From Sphingobacteriaceae bacterium (GTDB lineage: Bacteria; Bacteroidota; Bacteroidia; B-17B0; Aurantibacillaceae), in assembly GCA_016715905.1 (NCBI GenBank), contig JADJXI010000017.1, forward strand, positions 582,956 through 646,955: 64,000 nucleotides of DNA. Reading direction: 5' to 3'. How positions within the stretch are numbered: the first letter of the stretch is position 1; each line of letters begins with the position of its first letter. Positions 46,005-56,982 of the stretch are shown piece by piece. Under the pieces are notes generated by a model. The model ran no database searches. It was not told the DNA's origin and saw only the letters and a list, made by a program, of their open reading frames with translations. Position numbers and translations under genes: made by a program.

Positions 46005-47464
46005 ATGCTTACACTTACATTAATAGGATTTCCACTACTGGCAGCTTTGTTGGTATTCTTTTTAAAAGGAAATTCAGCCAGAAATGCAGCGCTTGGATTT
46101 TCTATAATAGAATTTCTATTATCCATTGCTGCATATTTTTGTCATAAAGGTGATCCGGATTGCCCGATGCTTTCTGCTAATTATGCCTGGGTAGCTTCAT
46201 TGGGCATTCACTTCTCCGTTGGGATAGATAGTTTGAGCTTGCTGATGGTTTTGTTAACTGCTTTTTTAGTTCCACTAATCATTCTTTCTTCATTTAGAAA
46301 CGAATATTCAAATCAATCTTCATTTTACGGATTGATTTTAATTATGCAAATGGCATTGGTTGGCGTTTTTGTTGCAAATGATGGTTTTCTATTTTATGTA
46401 TTCTGGGAACTTGCATTAATTCCAATTTATTTTATTTGTTTATTATGGGGAGGAGAGAATCGAGGTGCTGTCACCTTTAAATTTTTTGTGTATACATTAT
46501 TGGGTTCCTTGTTCATGCTAATCGGATTAATTTATTTATACAATCACACCGGAGCTGATGGATCAAAATCGTGGGCAATTCAGGAATTGTATGAAGCCGG
46601 AAAATCACTGGGGGATAAACAACAAGGTATTGTATTCTGGTTAATATTTATTGCATTTGCTATTAAAATGCCAATTTTCCCTTTTCATACCTGGCAACCC
46701 AATACCTATGTGAACGCACCTACACAAGGTACCATGTTATTGTCCGGTATTATGTTAAAGATGGGAACTTTTGGAGCCATCAAATGGTTATTGCCAATTG
46801 TACCAATGGGGTTAGAACAGTGGGGCGGAACAGCCATGTTGCTTTCAGTAATTGGTGTGGTGTATGCTTCGTGTATTGCCATTGTGCAAAAGGACTTCAA
46901 ACGTTTAATTGCTTATTCTTCTATTGCTCACGTGGGATTAATTTCCGCCGGAATATTATCACTTAACCAACAAGGCTTACAAGGCGCGGTAATTCAAATG
47001 TTAGCACACGGCGTAAATGTGGTTGGCTTGTTTTTAATAGCGGATATATTATTGCGACATACCGGTACCCGCGAAATTGATAAATTAGGAGGTATTCGTA
47101 GTATGAATGGAAACTTCTCAGTGCTATTTTTAATTGTTTTATTGGGTGCTGTAGCTTTACCGTTAACGAATGGATTTGTTGGTGAATTTTTATTAATAAA
47201 TGGCGTGTATCAGTTTAGTGCCACAATGGCGCGTTTGCAGGATTGAGTGTAATATTAGGCGCAGTTTATATGCTCAGAAGTTATCAGGGCATTATGCTGG
47301 GAGAAAAGAAAGATTCACATATTGCATTCGGATCTCTAGCATCCACTGATAAAATTGTATTAAGTATAATTTGTATTGTGATTATTGTTTTTGGAGTTTA
47401 TCCTAAACCTTTAAACGATTTGGCCGAAGAAGGAATTAAAATGATTATGTTATCATTAAAATAA
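46005..47464 (+). CDS. nuoM: NADH-quinone oxidoreductase subunit M, split by one frameshift
   Basis: Antiporter-like subunit of about 486 residues in two frames. Frame one (46005-47246) covers 413 residues, including FYVFWELALIPIYFICLLWG, IKMPIFPFHTWQPNTYVNAP and NGFVGEFLLINGVYQFSATM. Frame two (to 47464) continues with FAGLSVILGAVYMLRSYQGI, the normal NuoM C-terminus. One base is missing at about 47229-47233 (ATGGCGCGTTTGCAG where ATGGCGGCGTTTGCAG is expected). Restoring it gives a full NuoM. A sequencing or assembly error is likelier than a real mutation, since the other 13 subunits are intact, but it is outside the error-rich tract. Confidence 0.88.
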
Positions 47465-47594
47465 ATTTGAAATTAAAAAGTGAGATTATAATATTATGAA
47501 ATGAAGCATAAAATTTAACATTATACGCACCGATAATGAATAAATTTTATGCGGCATTCCATGTAACCTTTAAAAACTTATAAAATAAATACAC

Positions 47595-48986
47595 ATGAAA
47601 GGAATGTTAATCATAAGCGGACTAGGGATTGTTGCCATGCTGGCAGAAATATTCCGCTTTAAAAAACTTTTATTACCACTTGTGTTATTGGGTATTGTAG
47701 CTGCATATGCATTCAATTTTATGGAATGGAATCAGCCTTGCAGTATTTCTTATTTTGATAACATGATAGGTTTTGATAAAATTGCACTGGCTTTTTCCGG
47801 AATTATTTTAGCAACAGCATTTTTATGGTTTATTCTGGCCAATGATTATTTCTCCAACGAAAATACAATTGTTGATCACGTGGCACTTGTTTTGTTTGCC
47901 TTAACGGGAGCGTTGATGTTGACGTCGTTTAAAAACATGACTACTTTATTTTTAGGAATAGAAATCATGAGTATTCCTATGTACGTTTTAGCATCCAGCG
48001 CAAAAAATAGTTTATATAGCAATGAAGCCGGATTTAAATATTTAATCATGGGTTCTTTCGCCAGTGGATTTTTATTGTTTGGTATAGCTTTAATTTATGG
48101 CGCTACCGGCACTTTTGACATGAGCGCCATTCAACAGTATATTGCTAATCATTCAGGTGATATGCCCATGTTTTTTTATGTAGGTGTGATGTTAATGTTG
48201 GTGGCCATGTGTTTTAAAGTTTCTGCCGCTCCATTTCATTTCTGGGCCCCGGATGTTTATCAAGGTTCTCCAACGTTAATAACCGCGTTGATGAGTACTG
48301 TAGTAAAAACCGCAGCCTTTGCCGCATTTCTTCGTTTGTTTATGATAGGATTTGCGGGAGTAAGTCCTATATGGACCGGAACACTTGCTTCTGTTGTGGC
48401 TTTATCTTTAATTATCGCCAATTTTAGCGCAGCCATGCAAAATAACGTAAAGCGTATGTTGGCTTACTCAAGTATTAGTCATGCTGCATTTATGTTGATG
48501 GTTATTTTAGCCAATGTAAGAAGCAATTTATCGATTGATGCTATTTTATATTACTCATTTGCTTATTCAATTGGATCCATTGCGGCTTTCGGTATTTTGT
48601 ATAACGTTACGCGCAACGGCAATGAAGATATCTCTGCATTTAACGGTTTAGCAAAAAGAAATCCGGCATTGGCACTTTGTATGAGTGTGGCCATGCTTTC
48701 GTTGGCAGGTATACCAATCACTTCCGGTTTCTTTGCAAAGTACTTTGTATTTTCAGCCATGATTGGAACAGGATATAAGTGGTTATTGATTTTAGCGGTT
48801 TTAACTTCCGCAGTTGGCGCTTATTATTATTTAAAAGTAATTATTGCCATGTATTTTAAAAATCAGGAAACGGAAGAGTCCATTGAAATTAAACCTTCTA
48901 ACTCCTTTGTGATTGTGATAGCCTCTATCGTTATTATTGCAATTGGGGTTGTTCCCGGATTAATTGCCGATATGTTTAAGTTTTAA
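47595..48986 (+). CDS. nuoN: NADH-quinone oxidoreductase subunit N
   Basis: A 463-residue antiporter-like membrane subunit, the last of the operon. TTLFLGIEIMSIPMYVLASS (key Glu), FKVSAAPFHFWAPDVYQGSP and LSLAGIPITSGFFAKYFVF are NuoN motifs. The 130-base gap after nuoM is the largest inside the operon and contains no feature I can name. The downstream region holds the inverted repeat. Confidence 0.94.
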   Translation: MKGMLIISGLGIVAMLAEIFRFKKLLLPLVLLGIVAAYAFNFMEWNQPCSISYFDNMIGFDKIALAFSGIILATAFLWFILANDYFSNENTIVDHVALVLFALTGALMLTSFKNMTTLFLGIEIMSIPMYVLASSAKNSLYSNEAGFKYLIMGSFASGFLLFGIALIYGATGTFDMSAIQQYIANHSGDMPMFFYVGVMLMLVAMCFKVSAAPFHFWAPDVYQGSPTLITALMSTVVKTAAFAAFLRLFMIGFAGVSPIWTGTLASVVALSLIIANFSAAMQNNVKRMLAYSSISHAAFMLMVILANVRSNLSIDAILYYSFAYSIGSIAAFGILYNVTRNGNEDISAFNGLAKRNPALALCMSVAMLSLAGIPITSGFFAKYFVFSAMIGTGYKWLLILAVLTSAVGAYYYLKVIIAMYFKNQETEESIEIKPSNSFVIVIASIVIIAIGVVPGLIADMFKF

Positions 48987-49117
48987 ACTCAAGAAAACGA
49001 AAGTTTTTGATTGGAAGAATTTTTTAGAACGCCTGTGCACTACCCACTAATCTTCCTCGCAGTAAAGTGGGGGTAAAATACTAATTTTCAAATCTTCTAG
49101 TTTATTGAACCATATTT

Positions 49118-49214
49118 TCACTTCGAGTAGTCCCCCATTTAGCGGGACGTATCGAGAAGTGATTCTTCGAAGCAGTTCTCGATACACTTCATTTCATTTC
49201 GCTACTCGAACTGA
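49118..49214. repeat. Nested inverted repeat (REP-like interspersed element)
   Basis: Two nested inverted pairs. The outer arms 49118-49130 and 49202-49214 match in 12 of 13 bases (ACTTCGAGTAG / CTACTCGAA core). The inner arms 49149-49161 and 49173-49185 (GTATCGAGAA / TTCTCGATAC) match in 12 of 13, around a TTCGAA centre. The sequence type (TCTCGATACACTTCATTTC... CTACTCGAA) resembles intergenic repeats found many times in Flavobacteria-like genomes. It fills most of the 325-base gene-free stretch between nuoN and the T9SS gene; the rest of that stretch has only a weak second inverted match between 49057-49071 and 49131-49144 and no ORF. Confidence 0.7.
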
Positions 49215-49311
49215 CAATAAATTGTTTTGCTATTAATCATAGCAATATTTTAATTCAGAATACTTTACTTTTGTATTATGATTCAATTTCAAAAAAGAAG
49301 AAGCTTGAATA

Positions 49312-51951
49312 TTAATTTTTAATAAAACTGTTTTCAGTAGACTTGCCGAATTCATCTACCACCCGAACAATATATCTTCCATTAGGAAATTGTTCCAGGT
49401 TAATTTTTAAAGCTGCACCGGGAATAGAATTCTCTTCTAATTTATTGAATACACGTTTTCCGTTTTGATCAAATACTTGTATAAACAATTGATTACTAGA
49501 AAAAGATTTTGGCACAAATAATTCTAAATTGTGTTGCGGGGTTAGGTTGTACTTTTAATTTAGTGCTTAATCCTTTCACAATGTTTACCATTTTAGTTTG
49601 CGTGAATTTAGCATCTGAGTGCCCAATGTCATATAATTTTAATTTATAGTAAACTTGTCCGTAATCTCCCGGATTTAAATCCAGGGCAGAATATTTTTTT
49701 AATGTATTTGAATTACCTGCCGCTTTTATTTTTTCAATAGATGTAAAATTAAAGCCATCAACACTTCTTTCAATTTCAAAATAATCGCTGTTCATTTCGG
49801 AACTCGTGGCCCAATTCAATTCCACATTTGTCCCGTTATAGTGCGCATTAAATTCCAAAAGTTCTATGGGTAAAATAAAACAGTTTACAGTTATGGGTGT
49901 TGTGTTAGCCGCGCAATCAGAACCTTTAACCATGTCTACGCCTAAATTATATGTTCCGGGACTATTGTAAACGATAGTGTATGATGCTCCTCCGGCGCAA
50001 AACGTTTGCAGATCCTGCACCTCCGTATGTAGAACCGTTTGCAGAACCGGATAATGCACCTCCGCCTGTAACAACACCACCTGGAAAAGTCCATTGATAA
50101 TTTTCTGGCCCACCACCGTAATTATTTCCAACATCCGAGCAAGCAGTAACGGTTACCGGACAAGGAGAACCACTCGGAGGATTCATTTGAACGTTAATAG
50201 CGGGTAAGGGGAGTGTGGCAGATTGTGTAGTTATAGCAACGACGTTTGTTGCAGTGTTTCCACATTGATCTGTAATTGTACAAGTGTAATTAGTTAGTTG
50301 TGTTTGGAGGCGGGCATACATTTATAGAATTACCAGCGATTGCGCCCGGATTCCATACATATGAGTAAGCTGGTACACCATAATTTCCAGTTGCAGATAA
50401 TACTGTGCAAAAACCTGAGCAAAATGTTGTTCCGGAAGACGAATTTGGAACAGGTGGTTGTTCTACGGTTAATCCTTGCACGGTAACTATCCAAGAATTA
50501 TTTAATGTATAATATCTTGTAGTTCCGCAGACTCCATCATTTTGAGCACAATTAATATTTTTTACCTGGAATGGAACGACAGTTGGGTTGCAGGAAGGAA
50601 GATAACATGTTGCCAAGTTAGGAACCGACAAATTAGTTGTGTTACAAGTTCCGGATGCAATTGTGTTGCAACTCCACCAGCTATTGGTGTTTGTGGGGTT
50701 TTCTCCACATGGACCAACCATTCTAAAGCCCGCACTTTGCATTGGATTTCCTAATGTGGCAATATATACCATTGACCACAATACATTAGTAATTTGCCCA
50801 CCTCCCGGAAAGGTTACATTTAAAGTCCCTCCTAAACACCATGTGGATGAATTCCCGCAAAAACCATTCCCTGGATTATAGTTTGTAAATCCGATATTTC
50901 CGGCGGACCAAGTATTTATTTCCGGATATCAATGGATCAACGGTTACCGGATATGAAGTGTTAATGTCCATGACCAACTCGCCTTAACCATCACTTGCAA
51001 AAATAAGTGTTGCCCAGATATTTTATTCTATAAGCAGTTAAATGGGATGAGGCTTTTGTTCATTACTGTCATATACTAAGGGTTCCCAATTCTACCAACT
51101 TCAAGACCGTTAGACATATTTATAATAATTAATTCTCCATTCCAATAACCAATAAGGGATAAACACCCCCCCTCTAAAGTATCTTTAAATATCTTATATC
51201 CTATAGGTAATGTAATTTCTCTTCCAAAAGGCAAGCCAACCTAAAAATTCGGCAAATTTGGCGAAGCGTTTAAAATGTAATTTGTTTTTACACTTCCTCT
51301 GTCAAACAATATAGTTCTATCTGTTCCCTGCCAATACCGGTAGTTTTTGCCCCCGTCTTCACCAATAGTAGTTGGAGGCTAAGTTTCCATTACCAAAAAT
51401 AATATTTTCACTATTATTAATTACATGATAAACTTTATTGTTTTTGTTAAATATCAATTCAAATTGACTTAATAGAATTGAAGTATTACCATTTATGGAA
51501 TTATAAGATGTGGGCATTTGCTGATTAGGAGCATAATATTTGTTGGCTGTGAACGGATGAGTTTTAGTCGGCATCAATAGATTGAGTGATTATTAGTATT
51601 CTTGAAAGGAAGTGGGCAAAACCTTTTTGAACAAAAAAGTTGGAGCCATTGCTTCCGTTTTTAATAAAATATCGGCTACTGTCCCGTTCAGCGATCAATT
51701 AATTCAATACAATCACTGCATTGGGTGTTGTAAGGATTAATGCCATATTCAGGATGTGATTTAAATGCTTCTTGAGTTTTCAGGTCTAATTACTGCTTAC
51801 TGATAGGAGACGGACTGGGGCTAAAGAAGTGTAGTTCTCGAAAGCGGTTTTTAGGTTGCATACCAATTTCGCTAACACTCGTTTGTGCAAAATGGTATTA
51901 ATACACAAACAGTATAAAAGGATAAAATATTTTAATCTTAATAAAATTCAT
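49312..51951 (-). pseudogene. T9SS-sorted adhesin-like protein, broken by multiple indels
   Basis: One secreted protein of about 880 residues can be pieced together in several frames. Start ATG at 51951 with a signal-like MNFIKIKIFYPFILFVY. N-terminal part with MLPTKTHPFTANKYYAP-like text (51359-51577), a YPVTVDPLISGNKYTWSAGN stretch near 50900, a beta-sandwich/PKD-like section (50290-50781), then LLEFNAHYNGTNVELNWATS (fibronectin-like, 49.8 kb) and a type IX tail: LKVQPNPA in one frame and FIQVFDQNGKRVFNKLEENS in another. The last break is at about 49535 in a GGGG run. Breaks are at least eight. Sequence error is preferred over true decay because all parts remain conserved in type. Confidence 0.7.
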
Positions 51952-52097
51952 GTGATTTGGACTATTAAAGTTACAAAGTCGCGTGGATAAGTTGATAATT
52001 TAGTTAGGATTGTAGGCAGATTAGCATCTAAAAAATCTAAAAATACAAGTAGATTTTTAATTAATCAAAATAAGCAAGAAGGAGGAAAGTTTATTAA

Positions 52098-53050
52098 AAT
52101 GGAATTAGCTCTTCTGTTAAACAATTTTTCATTGGAGTGAACTCTCTTATTGTCTGATTAAATATCAGCATCCCCTTGAGGAAATACAATTGATTTTTAG
52201 ATAAATAATTCAACAGTTTACCATCCAAAAGTCAACATGAGTGAGCTAAAATAAATTAAAACCTATTATTTCTAAGGGAATATCTTACAAATGTTAAAAA
52301 AAATTAATGCTTGAAATTGCTTTAGGAATATTTATGAATTTAAATTATTGCTTGGAATTTTATGCCGAAGGAACAAAATTGACCCGGAATCTCTTATTTC
52401 TAAAACTCTGCAGAAATTAGCAAGGCTCCTTATGTTTCCTTAGTAAAATAGGAGCAATTTATTATTTGCGCTAGTCCGGAGTTGTTTTTTAAAAGAAGGA
52501 CTCCAACTTTTTACAAAACCCATAAGGAACCATACGAAAGGAGAACGCCGGAAGAAGACGAACAATTAAAAAAGAAATTATTTGAGAACAAAGAAAAGGA
52601 CCGAGAATGTAATGGCCGTGGATGTGGCCCGGAATGATTTATCGGTAATTGCAAAACGGGGAAGTGTAAACGTAAAATAAATTATATAATATGGAAAGTT
52701 TTGAAACAAATGCATCAAATGGTAAGCACGGTGCAGTGTGCTCAAAGAAAATGCTGATTTTGATACCATTATCGAGGCCACATTTCCGATGGCCAGTATG
52801 ACAGGAGCTCCTAAAATAAGCGCTATGAATTTTATTGAACACTTTGAAAAATTTGCAAGAAGGTATTATTCCGGGGCAATGGGTTTGATAGAAGAAAATG
52901 GGGATTTTTGATTGTGTGTAATTATCCGAAGTATTTTTTATAATCCAAAACAAATCGTTTGTCTATTGCGGTAAACGGTGCCATAACGTACCTGGGCGAC
53001 CGGAGCAAGAATATAAAGAATGTTTATTAAAAGCAGGAAAACTTTATTAA
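52098..53050 (+). pseudogene. PabB/TrpE-like chorismate-binding enzyme, broken by multiple indels
   Basis: Reading across frames gives CASPELFLKR, KPIKGTIRRRTPEEDEQLK, ENVMAVDVARNDLS, MHQMVSTVQCVLKENADFD, FPMASMTGAPKISAMNFIE and YSGAMGLIEENGDFD, in the right order for the chorismate-binding domain of aminodeoxychorismate or anthranilate synthase component I. The GAPK and MTGAPKISAM parts make it sure. It forms aminodeoxychorismate (or anthranilate) with ammonia from the glutaminase subunit; a candidate partner is at 8844-9419. The start near 52098 (MELALLLNN) is uncertain, the end LLKAGKLY-stop is clear. About 15 small indels. Confidence 0.8.
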
Positions 53051-53097
53051 GAAGCTTTGAATGCGGAGATAAATTAATCTTTAATAAATATCACTGT

Positions 53098-54589
53098 TTA
53101 TTTATCATCTGCGTCAATTTTATTAATGTAATGATTGGTTGGTAGAAATGAATTTTGAATTCGTTTGGCGTATTGAATGCTGTGTTATTTCCAATTGTTT
53201 TTCTTCTATTTTATTTTCTGAATTTGAGTCTCTTTTCTTTTAATTCGATTATGCGTTTTGTTTTTAATTACATTAATGATTAACCATAAATAAAACCAAA
53301 TACACCAATAAGGTAATACCCCGAACAAAGCATACTTTTGTGTTTTTCATTTTCTAATTTTAGCTCGGGCAACCTTTTTCTTCTACAATGATTAAACTAT
53401 CAGCAGCTGCTTTTTTGGAAATTCGTATTTTACCTGGGCTTTAAAGTTTGATTTTCTGAAATCTAAATTTCGAATGCTATCTCTTGTATAAACATAAATT
53501 TCTTGAAATTTTAGGGCCTGACCTGTTTTTCCCAATTCTTTATAGGAACATTACTATGAAGAAATACTTTTAATGTATTTAAAAAACCACTATTCTTTTG
53601 TATCTCATAAGCTAATTCTCCATTTCTGTCGATTTATGATAACTTTTTGTACAGAAATAGTAATAACAAAATATTGTTCATGGCTACAATTATTCCGTTT
53701 TTATCATCCAACTCTTTACTAATATGTAGTGATTGCAAAACAAGCCAAAGCTTTTTCTCTTTTTCGGGTAGTGTAAAATAGCACCGTATCAATTATGTCT
53801 TTTTCTCCCGAATCCAAATATATCATGCCTATATTATTGAGGGTATAACTCATTTGTCTTTTATCCCCTAACTTTTTACGAATACTTAAACTACGATTAT
53901 GGCACTCCAAAGTAACATGTTTTCTTTTCTGTCGGCATAAGTGCGCCAATGTTGTTTAAAGAGTTTGCTGGATAAGCCAAATCACCAATTTCTTCTTGAA
54001 TTTTTAAACTACGCAAATAATATTTCTAATGCTTTATCTTTATCCCTTGATCACTGTAAAGTACACCTATGTTAATCAGAGATATATGTGTTTTTCTTAA
54101 GCCCTAATTCTTCTCTAATTTTTAAAGCACTTAAATAATGTTCTAAGGCTTTGGATATATTTCCTTAATTCTATTCAAATATCGCCCCATGTTGTTATGA
54201 AATTGGATATTCCATCCTTATTATTTATTTGAATACGTAATAGCAAACTTTGATTGTATAGCTCAGAAGCGCTTCCATTTAATTGGCCGTTGAGACCGTG
54301 TAAATAACCTTCATTTCCAAGCGCATCAGCTAGGCATTTAGTGTGAAAGTTAAAATTTTGATTATTTAATTCTTTTAATTTTTTAGTGCAAGAGATTTTT
54401 GCTTGTTTGTTATGTGAAGGCCAAAACTCCTCATCATTAGCCAATTCAGCCAAAGAACCCTAAGAGGCTTTGTTTTGATTGAATCGTTAGTCATTGTTTT
54501 CAATATATTTTTAAGTGAATCCAATTTCTGGCCGTAAGGAATTAAAAAGGGCCATTAGAAATAATAGAAAAATATGTCTTTTAAAACAT
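53098..54589 (-). pseudogene. TPR signalling protein with SpoIIE-type linker but no phosphatase domain, frameshifted
   Basis: Pieces in several frames give an N-terminus near ATG 54589, tetratricopeptide repeats (SELYNQSLLLRIQINNKDGI, CHNRSLSIRKKLGDKRQMSY and TLNNIGMIYLDSGEKDI), a hydrophobic helix (YYLIGVFGFIYG) and a linker reading EEKQLEITHSIQYAKR, IQNSFLPTNHYINKIDADDK-stop. That linker is the one that leads into SpoIIE or kinase domains in Bacteroidota (compare ITDSLEYARKIQTAILPSKS in the 1171-residue sensor). Here it ends at once, 47 bases from the stop of the convergent PabB-like gene. It may be a truncated sensor, or the stop may be an error. Confidence 0.6.
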
Positions 54590-54681
54590 ATTGCAGGAAT
54601 TTAAGAATGAAGTTTGACAAAACAAATGATGATGGGAAATACAGAAAAATGCGGCGGGGTTAAAGATAATTAAGTTTTACT

Positions 54682-56497
54682 TTAATTCTTTATCGCATCC
54701 TTATAAATCTCTATATCTCTTACGAGATTCAACTACATAAATACTGCCGGGGTATTTGGTGAAGCACATCCTGATAAGCCGGTTTGGCTTTTCTTGATCG
54801 AGCAAATTTCTTTCATACAATTCAGCCAATTTAAATTGAGCGTCATCCCCATACAGTTCATTCGGAAAGTATTCTAAATATTTTTATACATGCTTTCCGC
54901 CTCCGTGTTTACCTGTTGATTTAAAGATCTGCACTTTTTTAAAATAAATATCATCTCACCTAAAGTGTGCGTGCAAAATGTTTTATTAATGCTATCTAAT
55001 GCTAACAAGGCGCATCAAAATTATGTTGCAGTACCATTAATTCGGATAAAGCAAAAATCTGTAAAGGCACAGCATTGGTATCTACACCAATGGCATCGAA
55101 TAATTAAAGCAAAATCAGGAAGGCATCATTGGCAATTAATTTGCAATTTGCTCCTTTTAAGATATCGGCTTGTTTTTGGCCCATTCAAAATCTCGGCATA
55201 AAAAACTCAACTTCGCATTTCTGAATTTACACTCTTGCCCAATGGCCTCGTATTTAAAATCTTTTCAACTTGAGGAATACAATAACAAAGCATCCCAAAT
55301 TTGCCCAATGATTACATAAATATCGGCTTGTAACATTTTTATATTCTGCTTTGTTACTGCTTCCAATCCGGGTTGTGTAATTATGGTCTCAAAATTTCAA
55401 TGGCTTGGTCGGCTTTATTTAAATAATAGGCTTGCAGGTTGGCGAGTGTTTTTACAATAAAGGCATTGAGGTGAATTTTCTCCATAAATTTCCTGCGCTT
55501 TAATGAGCTTATTTTCTAAAGGCCAATAAATCTTCTTTTTTTTTTAGGTTAGGCAATAGCGGTGAGCCTTGTATTCCACATGTAAAATATCAGCGCGAGC
55601 TCCGTCATAAAATAAATTATTGGGACCTTTTTGAATGATGTATTCATAACAACGATAGGCTGCATCCCAGGCTTCATTGGCCGTGCAAATTCGAGCTAAG
55701 TCGTAAATGCGACTTACTTCTTCATTTGTTTTATCTAATGCTTTTAGTTTGTACAAATGCGCCGTCAAAATCACTCTGTTGTTTTAAAATAAACACCAAG
55801 TTCAATAAAATTAGTTTATCCGGATTTTTGTAATCGTTTTGAAGTTCTTACTTTAGTATTGGGTTTTCATTCCACCTTCTCATCATCATAACCTAAGGAG
55901 TTTTGTAAAAAAGTTTGCGCCATCAATATTTCAGTTTCTCTGAATTCAAGCGCATCCAGATGTTGATTAATCATACTCACTAAATCTCCTTTTTTTTTAT
56001 ACACTTCCCTTTTCATAGAAGTAAGGATAATCTTTGGTTTTACCTTATCATATACATTCAATGAATAATCATATAAACCATCTTCAACAAATGCATTGGC
56101 TAACATTTGCGCGTATTATTGAATGGATGGAACTTCTTTGATTGCTTTCTCGTAAGCTTCTTTTCTTTTGGGATTTTCTTCGGCTTTATAATGCACGGGC
56201 AAGGTAAACGTATAAATACACGTTGTATGGGTTGGCTTTCAGAAATTTTTGGTGATTTTTCGGCTTTAGAAAAATCTTTTAATGTAAACAAACTCCTGAT
56301 AATAAGAAGGAAAAATACCGTGCTGATTTTTTTTTCGAATAAGTCTTCAAAGTAAATGTTGGCCTTACCATATTCCCGCTGTTCGTAATACTGCGTGGCT
56401 AAGGCATATTCATTGCCTATGAACAGGTTTGCGCAAGGCCTAATCTGAAAGAAACAAAAAGTAAAAGTATAAAGCAGTTCTTTAAATATTAGTACAT
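54682..56497 (-). pseudogene. Conserved Bacteroidota TPR protein, broken by multiple indels
   Basis: Across frames: signal-like start near 56497 (YLKNCFILLLFVSFRLGLAQ), ATQYYEQREYGKANIYFEDL, LANAFVEDGLYDYSLNVYDK, KKGDLVSMINQHLDALEFRE, ALDKTNEEVSRIYDLARICT, AYRCYEYIIQKGPNNLFYDG and a C-terminal QYPGSIYVVESRKRYRDL. This order is that of a conserved roughly 600-residue periplasmic/secreted TPR protein of the phylum, whose function is not established. The indels are spread evenly. It is downstream of the anti-sigma-type ATPase gene in the same direction. Confidence 0.7.
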
Positions 56498-56576
56498 TAA
56501 AGATACTTGTAATTTGAATAGATGCCTATAATTTTAAGGGATTTTGTGTTGGCCGAAAAAGAATAAAGTGAGAAGT

Positions 56577-56982
56577 TTAATTCTGAAAATGCAGGTAAAC
56601 TTCGTTGCCGTTGTTTTGAAATTCAATTTTATCGGCCAGATTTTCCATTAAAAAACGCCTCTGCCATTTATTTTTCGGGGTTAGCCGGATCGGTAGGGTC
56701 AAGGAGGTTAGTGTAATCAAAGCCCGGACCTTCATCTTTTTATTTTTAAAGGTAAGTTCCGCCCATCGTTGACCTCGAAACCAATATGTACTTGTTTTGC
56801 GGATCATTTTTATTGCCATGAGACTTAGCGTTGTTTACCGCTTCGGTTACCGCAATTAAATATTACCGTAACTATCTTCATTTACTTTATAAACCTGGCA
56901 AACATCATCAATTAAGCGTTCTACCAGTGCAGATTTTTAGGACTAGAACTTATTTTATATTTTCACCTTTGGACGGCACCAT
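56577..56982 (-). pseudogene. Anti-sigma-factor-type ATP-binding protein (RsbW-like), frameshifted
   Basis: About 135 residues after frame repair: start ATG 56982 (MVPSKGENIKISSSPKNLHW), LIDDVCQVYKVNEDSYGN, then the GHKL ATP-binding boxes AVTEAVNNAKSHGNKNDP (N box), KDEGPGFDYTNLLDPTDP (G1) and RGVFLMENLADKIEFQNNGN (G2), ending YLHFQN. This is the HATPase_c_2 family of anti-sigma regulatory or serine-kinase proteins, which could act opposite the SpoIIE phosphatase-type proteins seen in this genome. The start lies inside the last codons of the DUF4175 gene (about 20 bases overlap), an arrangement common in Bacteroidota. Confidence 0.75.

Noticed and set aside
48987..49311. Insertion sequence at the nuoN end
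   Set aside because: Inverted repeats are present but there is no transposase reading frame and no target-site duplication that I can see.
52578..52953. Minus-strand frames of 67 and 104 codons
   Set aside because: The plus strand here encodes the PabB/TrpE-like motifs; the minus frames have no recognisable content.
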